DNA of 64,000 bases from Hypomyces perniciosus (GCA_008477525.1 SPDT01000007.1:1922001-1986000); one strand, 5' to 3'. Numbered from the stretch's first letter, positions 35,252-47,726 are shown. Notes: generated from the sequence alone by a model not told the origin. Program-made: numbers and translations.

Positions 35252-37291
35252 ATGAAACTACTCCAATTCTTGGCTGCTGCTGAAGCGGCAGTCGCTGGGA
35301 GTGTGTTGCCAACTATTAATAGTCCTCATGACATCCGCAGCCAGGCTCATGGTGGCGCACCCTCTTGTCGTTTTGCCCTGGAATGGTCCCAGCAAGACAT
35401 TCTAGAGGATCCTAATGGGTTCGCATGGGATCTCTTGTTCTGGGAGGGCAAGTTCCACCAAAACAACATCTCATACAATGCGGAAAATGGCATGACGTAT
35501 GATGGGACGCAGTTGGACTGGAACACGGGCGAGCGCACCGAGAAGCATCCCTTCAGCGCCGCCAGCAAGGAGGTGAGGCCGTTTAAATATCCAAAAGCTA
35601 AGCTGGCGCCGCCATATGTCTTAGCTGAGGCAAAAGCGTTGGCGAATGCATCGCTAACATGAGTCGTTCCTCGCGCCGTCATAGGCTCTACAGATCATGG
35701 TGTACGCACATGCCATTGCTGGTTCGCAGCAAGCCGCTCGTTTTCTATCGCCTGACAAGCCCTCGGCAGCCCCGAAAATTGCGGCGTCCATCATGCAAAC
35801 GAAGCTGCAGACGTACTTGCGATTCAACGAAACGTACCCAGGGTTCGGCGGCTTTCTGCCCTGGATAACGACAAGCAACAGGGATGTCTCACCGACGTGG
35901 GATTGGGCTAATCGAGTGCCTGCATTGGACAACGGGTAAGTCTTATCGCATATGCTGTTCAGCTACGAGTATGTAATGCTCGTACGAGAAGCTCAGATAC
36001 GAGCAAGTTCGCTGGCTAACGGAACGTCCTCCCCTGTCAAAGCGAGCTGATCTGGGCTGTGTATGGTTTCATCCAGGCCCTGGAAAATACCGGCAATCCA
36101 TCATTGCGCGTGTTAGCGGGCAATTGGCAGAAATGGCTTGACTATGTCAAAACAACTGCAGCGCCCGTCTTTTATACTGGCAATGGCCAAGTGTGTGCTG
36201 TCACGACCATTGCAGACCAGTCGCTGCATATTTCTGATCCCAAGCAATCGTACAAGTGCGAGGGTAGGGGCCGTCTGGATGATCCCTACGAGGGCGAGCT
36301 TTTCACCAATTTTCTCCAAATATTTGGTGGCATCTCCGCGAAAGATGTTGAGCTGATCTGGGAGGCCAAGAGACCTCAATTGGTCAGCGTCGACTATCAC
36401 ATGGGCGGAGTTGGACCGATCACCGTAGAGAAAGGTGAACACCGTCTTTGCTATAGGTTGAAGCTTCTTAGCTAACGATATACCCAGGATACTGGTTCTC
36501 AAGCCACGAGCCTTGGAAGGTTCTGGAGATGCCTTACTACGACATCGATATTGTCCGGTATGTCCCAGAAATGAGAGCTTGGGTGTGTTTAATGGAGCTC
36601 ACACTGACACTTTGTAGACGTGTGTATCATAACCATGAGAGGGTAAGAACTTGCAACTCTGTTGTGACAAATGTGCCAGGCCTATTCGCCTCGGTGAACA
36701 ACTCCACGGATGTCGAGAAAGATACCATCATCAGCTACATTTCCGCTGCTGGGATTCCGTCAATTGCGAACCAGACCCAGCAATACCTCGACGTCATCAC
36801 ACCATACGGAGCCTGGCCAAGCCTGCTCTTTAACAAGGGGGTCGGGCTTGCTTGGTGGCGGAACATGGCCATCGCCAAGAAGATGCAAAGTGAGCAGCCA
36901 CTCACCCCTCTCTTGACGAGATACTCTAACCGAGGCTTTCAATTTTAGACCCGTATGGCAGCACCGAATCCACGAGGAGAGACGGCACACTTGTCTCGGC
37001 TCTGGTTACGTGGGACAGCAAGATCACCACCGTTGTTTCACTCCTGGGTGGCGTTAGAGACCTCGTGCGACAGAAGATGAAGGCTGATGGTGTCTATCAC
37101 CAGTTCATCCAGACCACAGAGGTACATATTGCATGCCTAGAAAAAAGAGATTAAAATAGCTAACACTGTCGTTTCAGAGAGAATATTCGAGGGTATTCAA
37201 GAGCCTGAAAGGCGAGAACATTGCCATGTGTCTTCCAAAAGATACAGTCCCAAACGCCGGCTTGCAAGATTTCACGCTTTGTCGTGCTTAG
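35252..37291 (+). CDS. Secreted glycoside hydrolase, GH162-like (endo-beta-1,2-glucanase type)
   Basis: Seven exons (35252-35572, 35685-35935, 36043-36434, 36488-36557, 36618-36889, 36949-37121, 37178-37291) sum exactly to 531 codons, 530 aa. A signal peptide (MKLLQFLAAAEAAVAG) starts the protein. Stretches such as CRFALEWSQQDI, GGFLPWITTSNRDVSPTWDW, VSVDYHMGGVGPITV and VGLAWWRNM are highly typical of a fungal secreted family often labelled GPI-anchored protein, which I associate with GH162 endo-beta-1,2-glucanases. The family name is from memory and should be confirmed. Several N-X-S/T sites fit secretion. Acidic residues in ENGMTYDGTQLDW and DPYEGELF could be catalytic. The gene is intact despite six introns, showing that accurate sequence and intact genes resume right after the decayed block. 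Confidence 0.8.
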
Positions 37292-37609
37292 CTGGCTATC
37301 TTTAAGACGCCTATTGCCACTTGGGCAACTTGCTGTAAGATAAAGCAGATATTTGTCAATATAAATTCACATATTCCTATGATTTCTCCAATGCCTAAAC
37401 CTTGCGTCAATACAGTCGCTGAGCATTCATGCCCTTGACTTCTCAAAACGCCATTCATAACGGTGGGGTGTTCGAGGGAATCGTTTGTCCGATGAAGTCT
37501 TCCACGCGCCCTCACTATAATTTCACCAAAATAGAGAAGCGGAAGAGATACAAATCGCCGGTTTCATTCGTGTATTATGTCTTTAGCTAGCCATGGCATA
37601 ATACCTTCA
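37292..37609. other. Convergent 3' region
   Basis: A 318-bp gap between the glucanase and the acyl-CoA dehydrogenase genes; nothing recognised. Confidence 0.45.
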
Positions 37610-38935
37610 TTAATAACTTCGCGGTAAGCCTAGAACCTTCTCACTGATATAATTCAGAATCATCTCCCTGCTCACCGGCGCAATACGAGGTACCAGACAT
37701 TCCCTGAACCACCTCTCAACATCATACTCCGCAGCATACCCCATCCCGCCATGTGTAAGCACCGCTCTCTCGCAAGCTGTAAAGGCTGCTTCGGCGGCAA
37801 TGTATTTAGCACTGTTGGCCGCTACTCCAATCGCATTCTGACTGATGGACGGGTCTGTCTTGCTGGCGTCGTACAGTCTCGCTGCGTGATATGTAGCCAG
37901 CTTAGCCGCCTCGAGGCGGACGTACGCATCAGCTAATGGATGCGAAATGCCTTGATTCATGCCAATGGGTCGTTGGAAGACGAATCTTTCGCGAGCATAT
38001 TCAGCCGCTTTTGCTAATGCTGCGTATCCTAAACCTAGAGCCTCGCTAGCCAAGAGACACCGCTCAGCATTCATGCCATGGAGGATTATCTTGAATCCTT
38101 GGCCTTCCTCGCCGATGAGTGAAGATGCAGGGACACGATACCCATCAAAGAAAACCTCGTTCGCATCGACAGCTCGACCACCCATCTTCTTGATCTTGCG
38201 CATAGTCAAGCCCGGTTGACTACGATCGAGATCAATGCAGAAGAGTGAGAGCCCTTCACTCGGCTTCCGCGCTTCATCGTATTGCGTTGTACGAGCCAGC
38301 AGGATCATCTTGGAAGCGACCTGTGCACAAGTTATCCAAATCTTCTGGCCCGTTATGATGTATTCGTCTCCATCCTTTTTAGCCATTGTAGTTAAGCGTA
38401 ATGTGTCAAGACCAGAATTTGGCTCCGTTACTCCAAAACATGCTCGCCACTTCCCAGAAATAATGTTTGGAATCGTTTCCTTTAACTGCTCATCCGTTCC
38501 GAACTTGGCGATCGGCTGTGTCGCATAGACGTTTGCATGGACAGCTTGCGCGCCAGCCATACCTGCCCCAGACTCAGTGATGGTCTGCATCATCATGACA
38601 GCCTCTGAAATGCCCAGGCCGGATCCTCCGAGCGCCTCGGGAAGAGCTATGCCTAGCCAGCCACCGCGAGCCAAGGCAGCATGGAACTCCTTCGGGTCTT
38701 TCTCCTCTTGGTCGTGTTCTTGCCAGTACGTGTTGGGGAATTGAGAACAAACTTGACGGATGGCTTCACGAACAGTGAGCTGTGTTTCCGTGAAGCCTGT
38801 TGTCTCCATGATATGTCGAGGACTGGTTGTTGAGAATGTGCGATACCCTCTTTCATGGATTTGGAGATCAGCGTGAACCTTACACTTTCCTCGCCGACTT
38901 AAATGCCAGATTCGATAATTAATACAACGAGACAT
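37610..38935 (-). CDS. Acyl-CoA dehydrogenase family protein
   Basis: A single uninterrupted frame of 441 aa. The N-terminus (about 40 residues, Arg-rich with FSTTSPRH) looks like a mitochondrial presequence; a shorter start at METTGF (38808) is possible. Domain order is the ACAD norm: helical N-terminal domain, middle beta domain with CFGVTEPNSGLDT and KIWITCAQVAS (FAD/substrate loops), and C-terminal helical domain with RFVFQRPIG and THGGMGYAAEYDVERWFRE. The last motif carries the region of the catalytic Glu. The enzyme would introduce a trans-2 double bond into an acyl-CoA for beta-oxidation or branched-chain catabolism; the chain specificity cannot be read. No introns, no damage. Confidence 0.92.
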   Translation of the reverse strand: MSRCINYRIWHLSRRGKCKVHADLQIHERGYRTFSTTSPRHIMETTGFTETQLTVREAIRQVCSQFPNTYWQEHDQEEKDPKEFHAALARGGWLGIALPEALGGSGLGISEAVMMMQTITESGAGMAGAQAVHANVYATQPIAKFGTDEQLKETIPNIISGKWRACFGVTEPNSGLDTLRLTTMAKKDGDEYIITGQKIWITCAQVASKMILLARTTQYDEARKPSEGLSLFCIDLDRSQPGLTMRKIKKMGGRAVDANEVFFDGYRVPASSLIGEEGQGFKIILHGMNAERCLLASEALGLGYAALAKAAEYARERFVFQRPIGMNQGISHPLADAYVRLEAAKLATYHAARLYDASKTDPSISQNAIGVAANSAKYIAAEAAFTACERAVLTHGGMGYAAEYDVERWFRECLVPRIAPVSREMILNYISEKVLGLPRSY

Positions 38936-39335
38936 GGTGATCAGAATACTCGAGTATTATCAAAAATAACGAACTCTAGCACTGCCTGTTATAAGATGTA
39001 GGCCACGAATATATGAGGTTGAAAGCTGCAGGTTTCCATTTGCGGGGTCACTGCGTCTCATCACCGTATACATCCGATTCGGCGCATAACACCCAATTCT
39101 ATGATTCCAGTCAATCGCCATCAATTATCTCATATAACACCAAATGGCACTAAACAGAGGTCTGGATGTGATGGATGAAAGAGGTTGAATTCTCAGATTA
39201 GTTGTGTCATCAGTATCATCTACCCGAAAGGTGTCACGTCATAAGAATGCTACAGACCATCATCTTATCATCGTAGTAAGGAAACAGAATTGGCGACGTA
39301 ATTACACAAGGGAGATAAAATAGCGGGATGGTTGT
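38936..39335. other. Intergenic region
   Basis: The 5' side of the acyl-CoA dehydrogenase and 3' side of the zinc-knuckle gene. No feature recognised. Confidence 0.4.
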
Positions 39336-40083
39336 TTAAATAGTCATCCTTCCGTACCACTGTCTTTTGGAATGACCATACACTAGCAATGCGGTTTCAT
39401 CTCCAATAGCCTAGATACGAGGTCGTCGTTATGACTTACGTCTGTGAAGATGGCACTAGGAGTTTCATCTGTGGCTTCGTGGTCCTCTGACTGTATGGGC
39501 TGACCTTGAGGCTCCTCTGTCGCTCGTCGGTGGCAAACTTGATCACCGGCTTTTCCTTCGCTTTTATCCTCGCAGTTCTCCTCCTCGGCCGCACCCTCCT
39601 GGGTGTATTCCTTCTGTTTTTCGTCTTCCTCTGTCTTCTCACAACCTTCCATATCATAGGCGGTCTTATCTGCTTCTTCTTCGGCATAATCATCATCATA
39701 GTCTTCCTCACCGGCGTAGTCATAGCACTGCGGGCACTCAGCCCGCACATGTCCAAGCTCTCCGCAATTCCAACATTCTACATCGCCATAGTGATGCGCC
39801 CATAAAAGTCTATTTCCCTGGTAGATGGCCACGCGAGACCAACGCTGCTAATCGAGCAGTTAGCATTCAACGCGATACGGATTATAGTCAATGTCGTGAA
39901 GCGAATAAACAGCAAAACAGGGAGATTTGAACCAGTGGCCTGTGGACTTGTGACACCAAATCATGTCTTGAAGATGGACAAAACAGAGAAGGAATGAGGA
40001 TGGAGTAGATAAAAGAGATACATGACGTTAAGATATAGGGAAGAGAATGTATGAAGGGGGAAAAAAGCACTCACTTCAGACAT
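39336..40083 (-). CDS. Small acidic CCHC zinc-knuckle protein
   Basis: The first exon is only nine bases (40075-40083, MSE), followed by a GTGAGT donor and a roughly 230-nt intron. Exon 2 starts at about 39847 with (Q)RWSRVAIYQGNRLLWAHHYG. One CCHC zinc knuckle is clear, CWNCGELGHVRAEC, a single-stranded nucleic-acid binding module. The rest is very acidic, with Glu/Asp runs and many Lys. Near the end a strong donor (GTAAGT at about 39440) and acceptor (CAG near 39361) would replace the tail SHNDDLVSRLLEMKPHC with WYGRMTI and stop at 39336; if that intron is retained, the stop is at 39383. Function in RNA binding is inferred from the knuckle only. Confidence 0.65.
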
Positions 40084-40819
40084 TTTAGAGAATGTCTCAA
40101 ATAAATATTAATAAGACGTAGTAGATTCTGTCCAATAAGGATCGACTTCCTTCTTTTGAGTTTGCCTTTGAGTAGGCGTTTTGTCAAGTTGACAGGATTA
40201 AAAGGGCGTGCTGACTGCGGGGTTATGATTAAAGATTTCTAGTGTCGCTACAAGTCAGCTTTCCCTGTGGACCTGCGACTATTTCCTGCTACCATGAACT
40301 TACATGGATGTATCTTTTTGATGTAGGTTGTATCTATATTTATTGCTGTTGGAAACATAGGTCGACGCGGGGAACTTTGGATAGCGCGTCAGAGAAGAAA
40401 GGAAAAAGAAAGAAAAAAGTGAGAGACCCGTGGGAGGAAGGATGGTTTTATAACTGTTAGTAACCACTCCAGCTAGTATGCAGGCTATTCAGGGCGAAGA
40501 CTGTGAGCATCCAACAACCGACTCCCGACCATAACAATCAATCAACAGGCAGTTTGACAATACTAACACGCGAACTTCTCAGACAGGAGTCAAGTCGGGC
40601 ATACCCTGCCAAGTGAATGCGGTCCTGCAACAAATAGGGCGAATGGGGACTCATAAAACCTCATTCAATTCAAAGGAAAACACCGTGGTCTCCTGCATGA
40701 TGGAGTTGATATCCGCTTCGACCCACTACTTCGTTTGCTTCGTCAGAAACTTGAACATGATTATATTTCTGAACCAGCTTCTAACCGAATGCTTATGCCT
40801 TGTATGATATACTCCCATC
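40084..40819. other. Intergenic region
   Basis: The 5' region of the zinc-knuckle gene and 3' region of the second Zn2Cys6 gene. An A/G-rich run (about 40398-40430) is the only compositional feature. Confidence 0.45.
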
Positions 40820-43312
40820 CTATAATGACCTTTCCAAAAACTTGAGTCCACCACCCGCTTGCGTGAGATCATTCGCCTGCAAGAACAATCCAAGATCACC
40901 CAGGGTATCATCGCCCTCCCAGTTACCATTGACCAAATTAAAATATTGCTCTTCCATAATTTCCTCCTGTGCCCGCGCTTGCCCAGGTACCAACATAGTG
41001 CCATCTCCGTTAGGATATCCTTGTGCGGGAGACACTGCCTCTGGTTCAGGCGCGCTGATCGACATATCCGATTTGTCGACTTCCTCGCTTGCTTCATTAC
41101 TGGTGGCTTCCGGTTGAGAACCGTGTAGTCGAGCAGCGATAGAGCGGTCCAGATAGTGGAGGAATAGATCCAGCACGTTGTTGTTGATTCGCCAGTATTT
41201 TTGAACTTCCTTCAGACAGAGCAGACATGTTTCCGCGCGATGTTCGGCGAGTCTTCGCGATACGCCGGTGCCTCGTCGAATGCTGATTGTGTGGATACAC
41301 AAGGCTGCGAATGTACCGGCAATTCTAGGTATTCACTTGTCAGTTTATGGCTATTGAACAGAAGCTTGGAATATCTCTGGTGTTCACTCACAGGTGCATC
41401 TGTCCGTACCGCAATGTCCCTTGTATAGACATGTCCTCAACAATTCTGCTTATTCGGCAGGCTGCTTTCAACACGACCTCGCTTCCTTGACTTCCTTCTT
41501 CGTTTCGCAAAAAGCTATTGCGATAGATCAGGATGCGCATATGACTACAGTTGCTATGATTAGTTTGCAAGTTCGGGACCACCTGCGAGACAAAGAACAT
41601 ACTTGTATGCGATATGTAATAAGCACGCCCACACTGAATCTGTTCCTTCATCGGAGGCGCACTTCATATACTCTGGGAGACTGTTCTTCCATGCTTCAAG
41701 TGATGTGTTCAGATCCTGGACCTCTCCTGCGGTTGATGAAGACCGGCCGGGAACGAAATGCAAGTCAATAACCCGCCCAACTAGTACACGAGTTAGTCCA
41801 GGGCTCATAAGATGCAAAGCAAGAAAACGTACGTAGCTTTGCAATTTCGACCATCTTGATTACGTATGTGATGTGCTCAGGGAGAGATGAGCCAAATGGA
41901 GAATTTATGCAGCTCACTTCAGACTCGAGATCTGATGGACTTAATGGCTCAATATCACAGTCCAAGTCTCTTATTCTGCTCGGTAGACCAAGATGTGCAG
42001 CTGTTTGTTTCTCCCTTACCTGGACACCTGATTAGCTCTATGAGTCCGTGTTTATTCGGCCAATCTGGAAAGAAGTCGTACGTAAATAGCCCACCATATT
42101 CTCTTCCTCATCCGCGCGGCGTGAGTCGTCTTCGATATAGACCGGGGACTTGTTGAATAGTCAGCAAACAAAGTTCAGATACTTTCCCCTCTCAGAGACG
42201 TGAAATCGTGGCGACTTACGATCTATGCAAGCCATACGTTTCAGCCAGCGTGATAGCAACACCGAGCCAGTACCTCGCGTTCCTCACATCTGCAGGCCCT
42301 CCTCGCCAAAAGCTCATGAGAAATATCGACTGAATTAGGACAATCTCGTCTTTTTCCCAGTCTGCATGGAACAACAGTCTTGCCCGTGTGTACAGCCGAC
42401 TCTTGGCCTCATAACGATCCTTGAACCCCATGGCAGTGATGGTCTCGTCATCACAATACATCGAGCCGATGTACAGTATGGCTTGTAGCAAGATGCGCGA
42501 AATAGACATGGATGCTAGACGTCGCGTCACGTCTGCACGGTCGAGGATTGGGTAGCTTGGATGGAACCATCTGAAGTATGTCTCGATAGTGGGGAGACAA
42601 CTTTGGAGATCCGGCAGAGTCAGGGCTCCTTCATCACGGAGGTAACGCATGGTTCCTGCGCTGATTCCGGGGCTCTCGAAAGGCGAATTGCCATTGATCT
42701 GGGGCGTTGTAGGGATAGGAAACGTGAGCCGCGGCTTCTGATTGCCCTCGGTGTTGGTTTTTGCAACGATGCCATCGTTTCCAGGAACCAGCGTCAGGAA
42801 GTTGGCTTCACCAAAGAAAAGGGTGCCGGCTGCCCGTACGGGTGATATCGGGGTAGCACTGCGATTTTCGCGGTCTTCCTGCGATGGGCCATTTTGCTCA
42901 TCACGATGGGCGTTATTTGATATACCCGCAGTCACAAGAGTCAAAGAGGTGGCAACTTCACTTGACTGCTTCGCGAGTCCGGGCTGAGGTGTCTGACTCA
43001 GTGACGGAGCTGTCTCAAATCCGCCTTCACTGGGCTGCCGAAGTCGGCGAGACCTCCTAGGATACCTAGACTTATTATTAGAAACTTGATTCATACAGCG
43101 AATTCTATACAGAATACTAGTACTCACCTCCCGCGACGAGATGGTAGGACCTCGCATTTTGCGCCAGAGCTAAAACAATGAGAACAAGGCTGTTTCTCCG
43201 TCACGTCGCAACGCACACGCCGACTATTGCATTCGCGACAAGCATGCTTTGCGCGAGTCTTCTTAGCGTCTACATTGGCTGGAGACGGTGGAATGTCCGG
43301 CGAACTGCCCAT
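40820..43312 (-). CDS. Zn2Cys6 transcription factor, cutinase-factor (CTF1)-like
   Basis: Seven exons (43128-43312, 42220-43065, 42082-42148, 41833-42019, 41603-41780, 41392-41544, 40820-41324) sum to 707 codons, 706 aa, with every phase consistent. The zinc cluster is CRECNSRRVRCDVTEKQPC-SHC-FSSGAKC near residues 23-50, followed by a basic linker RYPRRSRRLRQ. The fungal-trans domain includes FRWFHPSYPILDRADV, MRKRIWWAIYVREKQ and LGLPSRIRDLD, as in CTF1/FarA/FarB-type regulators of cutinase and fatty-acid genes. The target class is inferred from this resemblance only. The start is the ATG before GSSPDIPPSP; an upstream in-frame ATG is in poor context. The gene is intact despite six introns. 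Confidence 0.88.
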
Positions 43313-43737
43313 GATGACGATTTTGTATGAGAACGCATGGAAAATTTGGACTGAGGTGAAGCGACTCAAGATTTCTCACGGCGTGTTGGAAGTGGGAAAC
43401 GGCGGCTTAGCATTGATTCTCTCCTGGCTTAGCCGTTTTGCACCAACCCAAACGGTATTTGTATACGGAGTACGGAGTACGAGGAGGTAAAAAACGGTAC
43501 ACGAAGTATTAGTATTAGTACTAGTAGTCCCACCTCTTATTACTAGGGGCGTCGTATTCTTGCTTACGTATCTATTCTCAGTACGTTATACGGAGTCATA
43601 CGGAGTACGAATATCCAGTAATATGCAGCATATGAAGACTGTACGCTATTGAATCTATGTATGTACTTCGTACTCAACTTCTTATGCCGAACACGCTCCA
43701 AATTCATCATTACACCAAAACACCAGACCTTTCTTGC
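43313..43737. other. Intergenic region with motif cluster
   Basis: The upstream region of the CTF1-like gene. It holds TACGGAGTACGGAGTA at 43464-43479, further TACGGAG copies near 43590-43606 and TACTTCGTA at 43664-43672, one of the densest groups of this motif in the window. Confidence 0.6.
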
Positions 43738-45404
43738 TCATAGGAACCACCTGAATTCGGGTACACTTGGGCCGTCCCGCAGCCTCATAGTGGGAATATC
43801 CCTCGGATCAATCTTGACGCCCATCTTGCGGTCGCGTCTCTTGTTGTCCCAGATCATGTAAAGGCCCATAAGCACCGTCACAAGCGCGCCAGTGGCACCG
43901 AAACATGCTGTGATAATAAGTGCAGGCGTGTACTTCGGGGCGTCCTGCTCGCGGAAGATGTTGCTGGCCACTAGGCCCATGACGTTGGCCATCGGCACGC
44001 CGACAGAGGTCAGCGTCATGCGTCGGCCCTCGTGGGCGATGTTGTTGTTATACCAAGTAGACAGGAGAACGGATGGGGCGGAGGTGCCCCAGCACATCAT
44101 GAAGGTCGCATAATAGGCGAGCTTCAGTTCTGCGTTGACGTCTGTGATGGAGGCATAGATGATGAAGCCAGTAAAGGTAAACACAAATCCGAGCACGATA
44201 AAGGGGAAACGAAGGCGCGTCCAGTCCGAGAAGAATGCCAGAATAAGCAGCATGACAGCGCCAGTGACATTGGGAGCCACAGTGTACAAGTTAGTCTCGA
44301 TAACTGGGAGTCCCAATCGCTGGATAATCTGAGGCAAAAATAGCGCGACTGATTGTAGGGGCACGCCCAGGCATATTTCAATAAGCAGGAAGCCGTAGGT
44401 CGATGGATATTTGAAGATCTTGAGCGAGTCCTTGAGATCAAACTTCTCAGAAACGACAGACGAGGAGTCGACCTGGATACGGTGAAAGGCGAGTGACCTC
44501 TCCTCCTCGTTCAGAAACTTGGCCTCGGAGGCGCTGCGCGGGAGGTACCAGTAGGCGAAGATGCCGAACAGCACAGTAGCAGAGCCCTCAATAAGGAAGA
44601 GGTAGCGCCAGACAAGCATCTGGGGGTTCTGAATTTGGAAGACACCGAAGGCGAGCAAACCACTGAAGGCATTGGCAATGTTGAACGCAGCGTAGAAAAC
44701 GGCCAAGCGACGAGCGAGCTCTCCACGACGGTAGAATGTAGTCAAGTAATAGATGACTGTGGGGAAGAAGGCAGCTTCAGCCATGCCGAGGAACCAGCGC
44801 ACGGCGAAGATACCGGCAAAGTTGGTTGTGGCAGCAGTGAAGAGCGTCATGGAGCCAAATGTCAACATCATGATGGGCAGGGCGCGGTCGGGGCCGAACT
44901 TCTTAGCCAGCATGGCGATGGGGGGAGCGAAGATAACATAGGGGACGAAGAAGATGGACACAACGAGGTTATACTGGTTCGGCAGGAATCCAAGGTCTGT
45001 GATGCCAGCAGTTAGCGGATGAAGCGCAATGGGGAACCGGGTTTCAATTACCTTTGCTGAGGCCTTTGGTCTGGGCATTACCCAAGTTTCCCTTGTCCAG
45101 AGCATTACAAAGGTCTATCCCAAGTACATAAGAGTCAGTCCATGCCTTGATAGCCCATTGCGACGGCTTCAACAACGACTGCCGATATAGCGATTGGTAA
45201 CTCACACATGACGGCCAAAACTGGCAGAATGCGAATGTCAAACTTGAAGCAAAGCCTTCGCTCAGCAGGATGATCGAGAACACGCGCTGTCGTCTCGGCA
45301 AGACCCTCCTTGTAACTGTCGACTTGGTCAAGCGTGTCATTGTTATTACCCGTTTTGGTGTCCTTGGCGACGGCACTTTCAACATCTGCCGTGGGCGTGG
45401 CCAT
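43738..45404 (-). CDS. MFS transporter, anion:cation symporter (Dal5/Tna1) family
   Basis: Three exons (45206-45404, 45052-45114, 43738-44996) give 506 aa with matching phases. The N-terminus is hydrophilic, the body holds about 12 TM segments. Signature segments include NALDKGNLGNAQTKGLSKDL, PSNxx-like MLAKKFGPDRALP, and RWFLGMAEAAFFPTVIYYL followed by FYRRGELARR, all typical of the ACS family (allantoate, nicotinate, pantothenate and related organic anions). The actual substrate cannot be read from sequence. No pathway genes for those substrates are adjacent. No damage is visible, in contrast to the three sugar transporters in this window. Confidence 0.9.
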
Positions 45405-46865
45405 GATGGGCGATGCTGCTTCTCAACAGCTAACCTCCGAATCAGAGCGGTTTTTGATGGCAAAAAGAGTTGCTTTCTGAGACAGGCTCTTCGCCTAGAT
45501 AATAAAAGATAAATTCAGAGGGAGGAAAAAAGGGACCAAGCGCGATGGGTAGTAAGCACAAAGGCGCTATCTCAAAACAACCGTCCCAGGATTTGACTGA
45601 TTGCCTTGTGAGCTTCCCTCGCTGGACTAGGGGAGTCCTCTGGGCTTTATATCAAAACAACAAGGTTAGACAAACAAATTGCCCACCCTATCTCGAAATG
45701 CTCATTTACATTAAAACCAGTGCCCGGGGGGCGCCTCATTGGGATTGGGCCTGCTGTTATCGTGTAGGCACCATGCCCCTGCTTCTTCCTCCCAGGTGTG
45801 GCCGCCACACACGCCCGTTGTTGCAAACTGCATGATATGGACGGCACACCATCTCATAAAGGAACCAACCGTTCTACATACCCATCCTCCATCAACCCTC
45901 TTTTTAAAACCCTTAAGAATCCAGTTCGGTACATTACGCACGTATGATTCGAGATTTCCCCAGAAAAATCGAAACATATTAGAAGCATCACCTACTAGTA
46001 GTAGCACTGCTAGTTGACGGCAGTTGATCACATACCGGATTTTTATCTTACGAAACGGCTAGCGGACTGATAGCTGACCCGATCAGGGAGGGACCAACCA
46101 CTGAGAGAAACCGCCCTAGTGGTGGAGTATTAAAGATACGGACAGCACTATCTACCGACTCTTCCGGGTTCGAGTTAGTTACTCTTCTCCAGGAAAGGAT
46201 TCGTGGGGAAACCTGGAGTCGGAAGAACTGTTACTCCACAATTGATAGCAACGGCTTGGCGTATCCGGAGATAGAGAATCAATAGTTACCTACCATCGCA
46301 ATAGTTAACCATTCCCGAACGGCATTGGGATTGAGACACGCCCTTGTGGCTCCATCATGTTTGGTTCTTGCGTGGGGATGACAAGGTGGGCATTTTCGGC
46401 CAAATTGCGAGCTGGGGCCTTCGGTGGGGTTGGTGGGGGTCATGCCGTCGCTTAATGGTTATCTGCGGATCCCCGACATTCCGATCATTCCCAAGGCCGA
46501 ATTAAGTTGTAGAATCCAATTCGTTATGGACACATTGTGCATGTCTGGACTGCAGCTCATTGTTGGGGGGTTTGGGGTTGTGGGGGTTGCGAAGCTGCCA
46601 GAGATTGGGGGCCAACCCAGCCTTTGGCCATCCTCCTCCTCTCTTGTGAGGGGGACATCGAGTCCAAGCAGAGGATAGCAGCGGGGAAGCTTTCTATCGG
46701 CTTTCTGATCCATCCGATCTCGCAGCTAGCGAATTAAATTGTCGTGGTTGAAAAGGCGTAAGCCGTAGGTCGTAGGTTAGCTACAACTTATCAACTGCAT
46801 CATCACTTTGAGCCGCAATCCCAGATCCTCTCCCATACCTACCCCAGACAAACAACACCGTCAAA
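45405..46865. other. Divergent intergenic region, 1.5 kb
   Basis: Between the ACS transporter and the RidA gene. Overlapping frames (45711-46031, 46459-46713) have no recognisable content. Both promoters must lie here. Confidence 0.5.
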
Positions 46866-47480
46866 ATGGCCACCAAGACCCCTATTCTCACCGATAAGGC
46901 CCCCAAGCCTCTCCCTGGCATCTACAGCCAGGCCATTGTCGCCAACGGCATGGTCTTCGTGTCTGGCGCTGTGCCAATGGACCCTGTCACCATGGAGCTC
47001 ATTCCTGGCGACATCCAGGCTCACACTGTAAGCCCTCTGCAGTCCATATCAATCACACGTCCAAGGCTACGCCTCTGGGTGTGAATCCGGCGTCCCGGAG
47101 CAGTCATGCTAATAATGATTTTCCAGCACCAATGCATCAAGAACCTGTCCGCCATTCTCGAGGCTGCCGGCAGCAGCATTGACAAGGTCGTCAAGGTCAA
47201 CGTCTTCTTGGCCAACATGGACGACTTCGCCAAGATGAACGAGGTCTACACCACTTACTGGGGCGATGTCAAGCCTTGCCGAACGTACGTTTTCCAACCT
47301 TTCCACTAATACCCCCCCCCCCCTCTCCAGCTTGAAACAACCCCGCTGTCAGAGAATACAATGGCGGGGTTCGCATTTAATTCGTTCTGGAGGCTAATAT
47401 ATGGATTCAATAGTTGCGTTGCCGTCAAGACTCTGCCTCTGAACACCGACGTTGAGATTGAGTGCACTGCTATCTTGTAA
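46866..47480 (+). CDS. RidA/YjgF/Mmf1-type enamine/imine deaminase
   Basis: Three exons (46866-47027, 47127-47284, 47414-47480) sum to 129 codons, 128 aa, the standard RidA length. The protein hydrolyses reactive 2-aminoacrylate and related enamines released by PLP enzymes, protecting them from damage. PLPGIYSQAIVANGMVFVSG and VVKVNVFLANMDDF match the family; the substrate-carboxylate Arg is in KPCRTCVAVKTLP, its codon split region crossing intron 2. No mitochondrial presequence is obvious, so cytosolic. Intron 2 contains a C-run (about 47312-47322). Its neighbours on the right include a PLP D-serine-dehydratase gene, a plausible source of its substrate, but co-regulation is not shown. Confidence 0.93.
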
Positions 47481-47726
47481 ATGGGATAATATCATGTTAA
47501 TAAAAACAACAATAACGGACATGTAAAATAGACTAGGATAGATCTCAGTAAAAATGAAAGAAAGACCCGTCTCGGCCATCCTCATCCGTATGAACAGATG
47601 TCAGCACCAGCGTCGTCGGTATCAATGATAAACGATTAATATTCCATGCGCCTACCTAGGCATTTCTCATTTCACATAATGCTTATATTCCCATAAAGAA
47701 GTACAATGTCTCCACGCCGTTCTATT

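Noticed and set aside
39905..39960. tRNA-like GGTTCAAATC box in the zinc-knuckle intron
   Set aside because: The flanking bases do not form a T-stem, and no acceptor or anticodon stem could be found.
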